Below are positions 1 through 6,960 of a stretch of DNA of 17,606 nt, in pieces. Where the stretch lies: contig CALJEW010000250.1 of the NCBI GenBank assembly GCA_938074585.1, positions 1-17,606 on the forward strand, given 5' to 3'. The notes under the pieces are model-generated. The model had not been told where the DNA came from and ran no database searches. It saw nothing but the letters and a program-made list of their open reading frames with translations. The position numbers and the translations under genes were made by a program. This DNA is from an uncultured Rhodospirillales bacterium. GTDB lineage: Bacteria; Pseudomonadota; Alphaproteobacteria; Rhodospirillales; Casp-alpha2. The first letter of the stretch is position 1. Every line of letters begins with the position of its first letter.

Positions 1-2387
1 CCTGTTGATTTGCTAACGTTGGCAATTACTTTTTCAGCTACAGCTTCAATTTCAGCATCAGTAAAAGTTTGTTCAATGGGTTGCATCGTTACAGAAATCG
101 CAATCGATTTTTTAGCTTCACCTAAGTTTTCGCCAGAAAAAACATCAAACACAGATACGTTTGTAATCAATTTTTTGTCGGCACCAATAGCTGCATTAAC
201 TACGGCGCTGGCGGCGACATCATCGTTCACAACAAACGCAAAATCACGATCAACCGTATGCAATTGTGGTAAGTTCAAATGTGGCTTTCTGGCGGATGGT
301 TTGGCTTTGGGTTTTGGTAATGCATCAACAAATATCTCAAATCCAATGACCTGCCCTTTTATGCCCATGCGCTTTAAAAGACCTGGATGAATTTCACCAA
401 AGTAAGCTAATTTATTTTTAGGGCCTAAGCATAAAACACCAGAACGTCCGGGATGATACCATGCGGGTGCTTCTGCAATCGCTTGTAGTTTTACCGCGGG
501 AGCACCTAAGTCTTCAAGAACCGCCAATGCATCTGCTTTGGCATCAAAAACATCAACCGTACGCGGGACTTGGTTCCAATGTTTCGAGCCTATTTGATTG
601 GTCCGAATACCTGCGGCAATAATAAGCTGATCTTTTGGCAAGTCGCCTTTGAACTGAGGACCTACTTCAAACATGGCTACAGAATTCATACCGCGCGACA
701 CATTCCGATTGGCAGCATTTAGTAAGTTAGGTAACAAGCTCGGGCGCATTACATCCAAATCAGAACTGATTGGGTTTACCAATTTGACAGAATCAGGTGC
801 GCCACCAAATAAGTCAGCATCCGCATTAGATAAGAATGAATACGTCACAGATTCGACCATGCCGCGCTTGGCTAAAACCCGCCGCGCTTGGGAATGTCGT
901 TTTTGATCGGCTAATAAAGTATTTTGCGGAAGGCCGGAATCTGCACGGACAGGAACGGCTGGAATTTTATCAAATCCGTAAATTCGAACAACCTCCTCAA
1001 CCAAACAGGCTTCGCCAACAATGTCGCTGCGCCATGATGGAATAGCAACTTTGAACAATCCGTTATCACCATCAACGCCAAACCCTAAAACTATCAAAAT
1101 ACGTTCGATCTCTTCTAAGGGAATATCGATACCGCCTAACGTTTTAATTCTTTCTGGGCGCAAGGCAATGTCACGTTTCCAGTTGGCTTCAGTTCCGGCA
1201 TTAACAATTTCAGAAGGCTCACCGCCGCATAGATCCATGATCAAGCGTGTTGCTATTTCCATTCCTGTTTCCAAAAATGCAGGATCAACGCCGCGCTCAA
1301 ATCGGAAGCGGGCGTCGGAAATAACTTGTAGCTTACGCCCCGTTGTAGCTGTGCGAATAGGATCAAAGTAGGCGCATTCCACATACACATCGGTTGTTGT
1401 TTCTTTACAGCCACTTGCTTCGCCACCCATAACACCACCCAACGCTTCGACTTTGCTATTATCAGCAATGACGCACATGTCGGCACCCAGTGTGTACTCT
1501 TTGCCGTTCAGCGCCAATAATTTTTCGCCGGGCTTTGCCATGCGCGCTTGAACGTCGCCGTCTAAATGCGCAACATCAAATACGTGAAGTGGGCGTCCTA
1601 AATCCATAGTAAGCAGATTGGTGATATCAACCAATGCAGAGATTGGGCGCAATCCAATAGCTAGTAATTTATCTTTAAGCCATTTTGGGCTTTCGCCATT
1701 TTGAACGCCGCGAATATAACGACCGACAAAATGAGGGCAGGCGGATTTTGTTGATTCATCAAAGTTCAAATAAACTTGGACCGGGCTTTTGAACGTTCCC
1801 GGAACAGGGCCGTTGGCTAAGGGCTTTAATGCGCCCAACCCAGCAGCGGCCATATCACGGGCAATGCCGCGAACACCTAAACAATCGCCTCGGTTCGGTG
1901 TAATTGCAATTTCTATAATTGGATCATTCAATCCCATTACGTCAACAATACGGTCACCGACTTTAGCGTTTTCATCTAATTCGATAATACCATCATGCTC
2001 GTCTGAAATGCCCATTTCGCGTTCTGATAAAAGCATTCCGTTGCTCATGACACCGCGAATTTCGGTTGGCTTTAAGGTGATGTTGGTGCCGGGGATATAG
2101 GATCCACCTGGCGCAAACGCGCCCTTCATTCCGGTTTTTGCATTAGGCGCGCCACATACCAGCTCGACCTTTTCAGCGCCTGTATCGACTTGGCAAACAC
2201 GCAAGCGATCCGCATTGGGATGCGGCTTTGCTTCAACCACATATCCCACAACAAAGGTTTCTAATCCCTTGGCGCGGTCCGTTACTTTTTCAACTTCAAG
2301 ACCAACCATAGTTAATTTCTCAACGATTTGATCTAGGGTTGCTTGAGTGTCTAAATGCTCTTTGAGCCAATCTACGGTGAATTTCAT
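1..2387 (-). CDS. pheT: Phenylalanine--tRNA ligase beta subunit (3' end cut by window edge)
   Basis: Beta subunit of the alpha2-beta2 cytoplasmic enzyme that charges tRNA-Phe. The frame opens at the ATG at 2387-2385 and stays open for 795 codons to the left edge. The family is usually about 800 residues, so only a few C-terminal codons should be missing. Visible blocks are the N-terminal EMAP-type OB fold (around residues 40-150, with KPHPNADRLRVC), the B3/B4 editing region with ITPNRGDCLGVRG near its start and HVFD further on, the B5 domain with IALRPERIKTLGG, and the C-terminal anticodon-binding ferredoxin fold (about 710-795, with HTVDRDFAFVV). The start codon overlaps the pheS stop in an ATGA arrangement, which suggests translational coupling and the 1:1 production the heterotetramer needs. 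Nothing looks damaged. Confidence 0.97.
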   Translation of the reverse strand, partial: MKFTVDWLKEHLDTQATLDQIVEKLTMVGLEVEKVTDRAKGLETFVVGYVVEAKPHPNADRLRVCQVDTGAEKVELVCGAPNAKTGMKGAFAPGGSYIPGTNITLKPTEIRGVMSNGMLLSEREMGISDEHDGIIELDENAKVGDRIVDVMGLNDPIIEIAITPNRGDCLGVRGIARDMAAAGLGALKPLANGPVPGTFKSPVQVYLNFDESTKSACPHFVGRYIRGVQNGESPKWLKDKLLAIGLRPISALVDITNLLTMDLGRPLHVFDVAHLDGDVQARMAKPGEKLLALNGKEYTLGADMCVIADNSKVEALGGVMGGEASGCKETTTDVYVECAYFDPIRTATTGRKLQVISDARFRFERGVDPAFLETGMEIATRLIMDLCGGEPSEIVNAGTEANWKRDIALRPERIKTLGGIDIPLEEIERILIVLGFGVDGDNGLFKVAIPSWRSDIVGEACLVEEVVRIYGFDKIPAVPVRADSGLPQNTLLADQKRHSQARRVLAKRGMVESVTYSFLSNADADLFGGAPDSVKLVNPISSDLDVMRPSLLPNLLNAANRNVSRGMNSVAMFEVGPQFKGDLPKDQLIIAAGIRTNQIGSKHWNQVPRTVDVFDAKADALAVLEDLGAPAVKLQAIAEAPAWYHPGRSGVLCLGPKNKLAYFGEIHPGLLKRMGIKGQVIGFEIFVDALPKPKAKPSARKPHLNLPQLHTVDRDFAFVVNDDVAASAVVNAAIGADKKLITNVSVFDVFSGENLGEAKKSIAISVTMQPIEQTFTDAEIEAVAEKVIANVSKST

Positions 2388-3457
2388 CGGTTCAATCCTC
2401 CGACCATGCTTGGCACATCCAAAACGCTAAACCCGTAATGGCGCAACCAACGTAAATCTGACTCATAGAATGTCCGTAAATCGGGGATGCCGTATTTCAG
2501 CATCGCCATGCGCTCGACACCCATGCCAAAAGCGAAGCCCTGGTATTTGGTGCTATCGATACCGCAGTTTTCAAGAACGTTAGGGTTGACCATGCCACAG
2601 CCCAAAACTTCCATCCAATCATCACCGCGGCCAATGCGGATCTGACCGTTTTCGCGAATACAGCCAATGTCAACTTCTGCGCTGGGTTCGGTGAACGGGA
2701 AATAGCTCGGCCGGAAACGAACGGGTAAATCTTCAACCCCAAATAAGGCACGGCAAAATTCAATGATACAGCCTTTTAAGTGACCCATGTGGGTTTTCTC
2801 GTCGATCCACAAACCTTCTACTTGGTGGAACATAGGCGAATGGGTAGCGTCGTAGTCACATCTGTAGGTGCGGCCTGGAACAATAATCCGAAACGGCGGT
2901 TTGTTGTTCATCATGGTGCGAATTTGAACGGGACTTGTATGTGTCCTTAAAACTTTACGGTTCTCAACATCACCCGGCAAATAGAAAGTGTCATGTTCTT
3001 GGCGGGCGGGATGATCGAGGGGAATATTTAGCGCTGTGAAGTTATGCCAATCATCTTCAATGTTGGGGCCTTCTGCGACGGTCATGCCCATTTCACCCAA
3101 AATTGCGACCATTTCGTCGATAGTTTGGCTAATTGGATGAATGCGGCCTTCTTCTTCAGGACGAACGGGTAAGCTGATGTCGACTCGTTGTTCGGTTAAC
3201 TGCGCGTTTAAGGCATCGTCTTCCATGGAAACTTTACGCGCATCTAAGGCGGTTGAAATTTCATCTTTAAAAATATTCAGCGCTTGACCAGCGGTCCGGC
3301 GAGCGTCTGGGTCCATCCCACCCAAGCCCTTCATCATAGCTGTAATTTTACCTTTTTTACCGAGCGCGGTAACGCGGGTTTGTTCAAGCGTTGCCAAATC
3401 GGTGGCCGAGTTAACGGCGTTCATTAATTCCGATTTCAGAATGTCCAAATTATCCAT
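2384..3457 (-). CDS. pheS: Phenylalanine--tRNA ligase alpha subunit
   Basis: Catalytic alpha subunit of phenylalanyl-tRNA synthetase, 357 residues, a normal length for the family. The N-terminal coiled-coil arm (about 1-90) binds tRNA. The class II catalytic core follows, with RTHTSPVQ at 171-178, motif 2 around GRTYRCD (195-201) and HQVEG (211-215), and motif 3 as GFAFGMGVERMAML (307-320), whose Arg contacts ATP in this class. The gene follows rplT after an 88-base gap containing a strong hairpin and overlaps pheT by 4 bases. The ribosome-binding site ahead of the ATG is weak (only GAG-like), so expression may depend partly on reading from upstream or on structure in the gap. Confidence 0.98.
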   Translation of the reverse strand: MDNLDILKSELMNAVNSATDLATLEQTRVTALGKKGKITAMMKGLGGMDPDARRTAGQALNIFKDEISTALDARKVSMEDDALNAQLTEQRVDISLPVRPEEEGRIHPISQTIDEMVAILGEMGMTVAEGPNIEDDWHNFTALNIPLDHPARQEHDTFYLPGDVENRKVLRTHTSPVQIRTMMNNKPPFRIIVPGRTYRCDYDATHSPMFHQVEGLWIDEKTHMGHLKGCIIEFCRALFGVEDLPVRFRPSYFPFTEPSAEVDIGCIRENGQIRIGRGDDWMEVLGCGMVNPNVLENCGIDSTKYQGFAFGMGVERMAMLKYGIPDLRTFYESDLRWLRHYGFSVLDVPSMVGGLNR

Positions 3458-3486
3458 ATCGCGTTACTCATTCCCCAACAATGACA

Positions 3487-3517
3487 AACGGGAGCCTTCG
3501 CAAAGGTGGCTCCCGTT
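3487..3517 (-). promoter_or_regulatory. Perfect 10-bp hairpin between rplT and pheS (candidate attenuator or processing site)
   Basis: AACGGGAGCC at 3487-3496 is exactly complementary to GGCTCCCGTT at 3508-3517, leaving an 11-base loop. On the transcribed minus strand the stem is followed by a T-rich but interrupted tail (TTTGTCATTGTT). It therefore resembles an imperfect intrinsic terminator that could cut transcription into pheST relative to the ribosomal protein genes, or an RNA processing or stability element. Enterobacteria attenuate pheST at a comparable place through a leader peptide, but I see no Phe-rich leader peptide here. Mechanism is inferred; the stem itself is seen directly. 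Confidence 0.6.
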
Positions 3518-3545
3518 CCCAATGGCTCGCAAGCGGTTGTAGCGC

Positions 3546-3911
3546 TTAAGCGGACTTGGCGAGAGCGGCCTGAGCCTGATCTACCAATGCCTTAAATGCT
3601 TCTGGCTCGTGGATAGCAATGTCGGATAGGACCTTGCGATCGACTTCGATACCAGCTTTGTTCAAACCATGCATAAACGATGAATACGTTACACCGTAAA
3701 GGCGCGTTCCAGCGTTGATCCGTTGGATCCACAATGCCCTGAAAGTCCGCTTCTTAGCGCGGCGGTCGCGGTATGCGTATTGGCCAGCTTTCTCGACCCG
3801 TTCAACGGCAGCCCGAAAAACGTTTTTATTCCGGCCAATATAGCCTTTAGCTTTCTTTAATACTTTTTTGTGACGGGCGTGGGTAGTTACGCCTCTTTTG
3901 ACTCTTGCCAT
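3546..3911 (-). CDS. rplT: 50S ribosomal protein L20
   Basis: Ribosomal protein L20, 121 residues, a typical bacterial length, needed early in assembly of the large subunit where it binds 23S rRNA. The basic N-terminal helix (MARVKRGV, then HKKVLKKAKGYIGR) and the conserved RDRRAKKRTFRALWIQRINA block identify it. The C-terminal globular part has the usual YGVTYSSFMHGL and DRKVLSDIA. The ATG is preceded by AAGGA at good spacing. It lies 26 bases downstream of rpmI, the common bacterial pairing. In several bacteria L20 represses its own operon by binding the leader mRNA; whether it does so here is unknown. Confidence 0.99.
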   Translation of the reverse strand: MARVKRGVTTHARHKKVLKKAKGYIGRNKNVFRAAVERVEKAGQYAYRDRRAKKRTFRALWIQRINAGTRLYGVTYSSFMHGLNKAGIEVDRKVLSDIAIHEPEAFKALVDQAQAALAKSA

Positions 3912-3937
3912 AAAATTAGTTCCTTAAGATTAACGGG

Positions 3938-4135
3938 TTAGGCGTTGGGCATATAAGATTTAACGAGACGCGCATCAGCAGCACATAAAATCATTGTGCC
4001 TCGGGCGTTTCGGATCATCTTCTGAGAGCGTTTGCTCATACCGTGCTGCTTACCTGCAGCTGCGGCGCGTACCTTGCCTGTACCGGTTATCTTGAACCGT
4101 TTTTTAGCGCTGGATTTCGTTTTCAGCTTGGGCAT
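3938..4135 (-). CDS. rpmI: 50S ribosomal protein L35
   Basis: Ribosomal protein L35, 65 residues, very basic and of normal length. Its signature is MPKLKTKSSAKKRFKITGTG at the N-terminus, and the middle contains KQHGMSKRSQKM. AGGA lies about eight bases before the ATG. It is the first gene of the rpmI-rplT-pheS-pheT cluster. infC, which often precedes rpmI in other bacteria, is not upstream here; as in many alphaproteobacteria it is presumably elsewhere. Confidence 0.98.
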   Translation of the reverse strand: MPKLKTKSSAKKRFKITGTGKVRAAAAGKQHGMSKRSQKMIRNARGTMILCAADARLVKSYMPNA

Positions 4136-4490
4136 TTCGTCTTCCTAACATTATCTGGACGCTTAATTAAAAGCATCATTGGTCAACACTAAAGCGGCTG
4201 GGCATGCCCTGCCGGACCGCTCGGAAGTTCGGTTTATAGCCCCAGATAAGGGGGGATAGCAAGCAGTTTGCAGGCAATCAGATAGATCGCCAGAATTCAT
4301 GCCAAAAACTGACAATAAACTATAAATTGTAAAACTATTATAATAAATAAAACAATGCTCCGCAGTCTCTGTTAACCAACATGACATCTGTATATAAAAT
4401 TATTTGCTACTAAAATTTGGTCACGGTTTTTTATACTTAATTCGGTTAATTACAGAATCATAAGCTAAGAAAACATCAAGGGTGACGTTC
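4136..4490. other. AT-rich intergenic region
   Basis: About 355 bases separate rpmI on the minus strand from the first remnant on the plus strand. The rpmI-proximal third is GC-rich and holds the leader hairpin and candidate promoter. The rest, especially 4300-4480, is strongly AT-rich without a convincing ORF. A minus-strand ORF of 74 codons crosses this area, but it has no ribosome-binding site and overlaps the candidate promoter. AAGGGTG at about 4480-4486 looks like a surviving ribosome-binding site for the remnant that starts at 4491. Confidence 0.5.
4193..4262 (-). promoter_or_regulatory. Candidate promoter and structured leader of the rpmI operon
   Basis: On the minus strand, TTGCTA (4262-4257) and TATAAA (4238-4233) are separated by 18 bases, a plausible sigma-70 type -35/-10 pair. 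Transcription would begin near 4226, giving a leader of roughly 90 bases before rpmI. That leader contains an imperfect hairpin: AGC and GCT at the base, a five-base bulge, then GGC/GCC, an A-A mismatch and a GGGC/GCCC tip (4193-4221). A leader structure ahead of L35/L20 could be a site of ribosomal-protein feedback. The elements are visible; activity is inferred. Confidence 0.35.
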
Positions 4491-5235
4491 ATGACGACGC
4501 GATCCCTTTACTAATCTGTTTGTGATGTTTTGGATAAGCAGCATTGAAAATCGAACAAAGAATTTTAAAAAAATTGAAGGAAATTAGTGATTCATAAACA
4601 GCCGTAACTAAGCAATTTCAAAAACTAAGGACCCTTACGTTGATGATTTTTCTAAAATTGAGGTTTTAACTAAGACAGAACAAGCACAAGCTGAAAAGGA
4701 GTTGGGCAATGGCCTTTATTTCGGTACAAAGGATTTCCTGTCGGCTTTTGTAGCTAACATATTCTCAATTGTTGGGTCTTGTGATTATGTTTTGCCCGGC
4801 AGTAAAGATAAAGATGCAATGGAGTCACAAGAGAAATCTGTGAAGAAAACGCAAACAACAAGCAAATCAAAAACAGATAAGTATCTTTCAGTAACGAACG
4901 GATATGACCCAGAACTTGGTACTATTACCACCTTTAAGGAGACTGCCAAAGACTGGGGGCGGCGCAATGATGTCGATATTGACAAGGCCAATACCTTGCA
5001 GGCCAATACTGATGAGCACGTTGCAAAATCAAAAGCTGAAAACGTTTAATTGACCGACGGCTAAGAAGCGGAACGGGCCAAGGTGATAAAAATATCGAAG
5101 AATGATAATATTCCTGCCCCGCCTCAAGCAAAAGAATATGATGCGTTTGGCGATGAGATTGACGCTAAATCCCCCGGCAAAGAAACTTTGGGCGGCGGCA
5201 AGAAACCAAAGGTGGATCGAATGGCGGAGGAGTAG
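4491..5235 (+). pseudogene. Decayed gene A, family not recognised
   Basis: The remnant starts at an ATG with AAGGGTG just upstream, but the frame is broken within a few codons. Reading continues across three frames: 4491 onward, then a lysine-rich helical stretch (LKKLKEISDS) around 4565-4593, then one long frame from 4612 to the TAG at 5233-5235. The switch into the long frame lies at an AAAAA run near 4620. The long frame contains TAA codons at 5047 and 5062, yet the sequence on both sides has ordinary coding character, including a hydrophobic patch (FLSAFVANIFSIVGS) followed by a Lys/Ser/Thr-rich linker and a Pro/Gly-rich acidic tail ending DRMAEE. I do not recognise the family. The 115-codon ORF at 4702-5049 is only a fragment of it. 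About 248 codons are implied. Confidence 0.55.
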
Positions 5236-5242
5236 GTAAGAA
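5226..5242 (+). promoter_or_regulatory. Surviving Shine-Dalgarno region ahead of decayed gene B
   Basis: GGAGGAG at 5226-5232 overlaps the end of gene A, followed by AGGTAAG and then GTG at 5243. This is the arrangement expected of two translationally linked genes and is the main reason the region is split into two remnants and not read as one. Confidence 0.45.
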
Positions 5243-6023
5243 GTGAACAAAACGAAGGCTACTTAATGGGCTAAGCCCAAAAAAAAGAAGCGAGGACCCG
5301 GTTGATTACTGGGAAGGTTTTACTCATTCTCAAGGCGATATAAGTAAAACCGAGTGCGATACTTAAGTGGATTCCTTCGCCTTATTAGGCGGTTCAAATA
5401 AGCTTTCATCCAACAAATCCATCTGTGGAGCGCTTGGGCGTTGATTCGTTGACCGTATTGAATGGGGTTTGGCCAACTATGACGGGTGCATTAATTAAAT
5501 TCTTGTTCAGGTTTTCAGTGATGGTTTGGACGTTCAAATTAGTCGGGATGGGGATAAGTCAATGCACCGGGCCATGGGTATGACAACCTATATGAGCCTA
5601 TATCACAAATAGGACATAAGAAATCACATTCGGATTTATCGGGGGGTTATGCAAGTATATCCGAACCAAGATTTCTGAACCGTAGACGTTGGCTTGAATT
5701 CCTATCGGGATACGCTGGTCCATCAAGATGATTTGCCAATGGAACTGGGCGAAGGGGCGTTTGTGTTATTGCGCGCCGCAGTTAAGCTTAATGGCACCAA
5801 GCGCCCCAACAGTTTAAATGCATAGGTACGGACGGGTGAGTAGCAGTCGATGACGGACATCCGTAGTATGATTGTAAATGGTTTTCGAACGTCGTTTCGA
5901 ATGCGCAAACAGGGAATCTCTGAGTTAATGCATGATCCTGTTTTTTCAAATCAAATTCACCCACGCCACAAAAAGATTTATGGTCAGGTGCTCGCGGTTT
6001 TGGAAGGTGACGTTAAAAGATAG
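5243..6023 (+). pseudogene. Decayed gene B, family not recognised
   Basis: The probable start is GTG at 5243 (MNKTKAT, then TAA at 5264). The frame changes at an A8 run (5279-5286), consistent with one inserted A. From there a single frame runs to TAG at 6021-6023, broken by TAA 5364, TGA 5442, TAA 5496, TAG 5610, TGA 5676, TAG 5823 and TAG 5841. Between stops the codons read as convincing protein, for example SDGLDVQISRDGDKSMHRAM, RNHIRIYRGVMQVYPN, and LPMELGEGAFVLLRAAVKLN. Near the C-terminus DPVFSNQIHPRHKKIYGQ loosely recalls the Asp-x-x-His block of SGNH/GDSL hydrolases, but the Asp position is not clearly kept, so I do not assign that family. The 3' end overlaps the convergent glycosyltransferase gene by 11 bases. 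Confidence 0.6.
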
Positions 6024-6960
6024 CCTCAAACGGGGCTGAATTTAGAACGTCTTGAGTGCTTAGGTCGTTCAAGTCAGTGCGGTGGAAAATTGCTGTTTTT
6101 TGGCCCTTTGGCGCGCATAGTTTCGGATCTGATTCATTTGAAAATAACACGACTGAGGGGCAATGTGATGCAGATGCGATATGCATGGGTCCGGTGTCGT
6201 TTCCGACCGCTATTTTCGCCTTTTTGGCCAAACCGATGATTTCAATCAGGCTAGTTTGTCCTGCTAAATTGATGGCATCGGGAGCGATGGCTTTAATGTG
6301 TTCTGCTAAGTCGCTTTCGGACGAGCTTCCCAATATGACAGGGGTGATACCTTTTAAATTTAACTGTGCCGACAATTCGGCGTAGCGATCAACCGGCCAA
6401 CGTTTGGCTGGACGATGAGCTGCTCCACCCGGAACCAAAATCCCATACGATTTAGGTAAATTGAAATGTGACACATCCGCATTCATTTGACTTAAATCCG
6501 TGGGTGGAACCAAATAAATACCCGACATTTTTAATTGTTCACGTTGGCGGTCTTGGGTGTGCATGAAATCGCGATTGGGGTTGTTGTGGGGATGCGAGCA
6601 GCCTTTGGCAATGCCGGACCATTCGGGCTTGGCTGAATTTGAGAAGAACCTAAAATACGCTGAGCTGCGTTCTGAAGTTTGTAAATCATAAACCCGCGCG
6701 AACTGCCCCAAACGTAACCGCGAGTGTAAAGCCAGCCATTTGCCGACCTGATATAGCCGAGGTCGATCATCAATCCAAATGGCATCAACAAATCCCGATG
6801 CCAAAGCAAGCTGTTCATAGGGATGAGTTGTCAGCAAGGTGATATGAGTACCGGGGTGGTGGTCCCTAATGGCTTTCATAGGGCCTAAGGTTTGAATGAA
6901 GTCGCCCAAGGCACCTAGTTTGATAATAAGAATGTTTTGGTTGTCAGAAAGAGTGATCAT
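6013..6960 (-). CDS. Glycosyltransferase family 9 (heptosyltransferase-like)
   Basis: A 315-residue protein of the ADP-heptose:LPS heptosyltransferase superfamily (GT9, GT-B fold), which adds sugars to the LPS core at the cytoplasmic face of the inner membrane. Family marks are the N-terminal KLGALGDFIQTLGP (14-27, with Asp20 at the usual catalytic-base position), GGAAHRPAKRWP (178-189) for nucleotide-sugar binding, and VGNDTGPMH (252-260) in the C-terminal half. Its start overlaps the end of the upstream GT4 gene by 17 bases, so the two are probably co-translated. The exact acceptor and donor cannot be told from sequence; GT9 members also make surface polysaccharide in bacteria lacking a classical heptose core. 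Confidence 0.9.
   Translation of the reverse strand: MITLSDNQNILIIKLGALGDFIQTLGPMKAIRDHHPGTHITLLTTHPYEQLALASGFVDAIWIDDRPRLYQVGKWLALHSRLRLGQFARVYDLQTSERSSAYFRFFSNSAKPEWSGIAKGCSHPHNNPNRDFMHTQDRQREQLKMSGIYLVPPTDLSQMNADVSHFNLPKSYGILVPGGAAHRPAKRWPVDRYAELSAQLNLKGITPVILGSSSESDLAEHIKAIAPDAINLAGQTSLIEIIGLAKKAKIAVGNDTGPMHIASASHCPSVVLFSNESDPKLCAPKGQKTAIFHRTDLNDLSTQDVLNSAPFEAIF

Noticed and set aside
10..2100. Several plus-strand ORFs across pheT
   Set aside because: They are shadows of the minus-strand pheT frame, which is continuous and carries the conserved motifs.
4163..4387. 74-codon minus-strand ORF upstream of rpmI
   Set aside because: No ribosome-binding site, atypical composition, and it runs through the candidate promoter and leader hairpin.
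4702..5049. 115-codon plus-strand ORF as an intact gene
   Set aside because: It starts at a TTG without a convincing ribosome-binding site, and the same frame carries coding-like sequence both before it and after its TAA. It is a fragment of decayed gene A.
5243..6023. Stop-codon readthrough or an altered genetic code
   Set aside because: All three stop codons occur inside the remnant, and neighbouring intact genes end at ordinary TAA, TAG and TGA codons.
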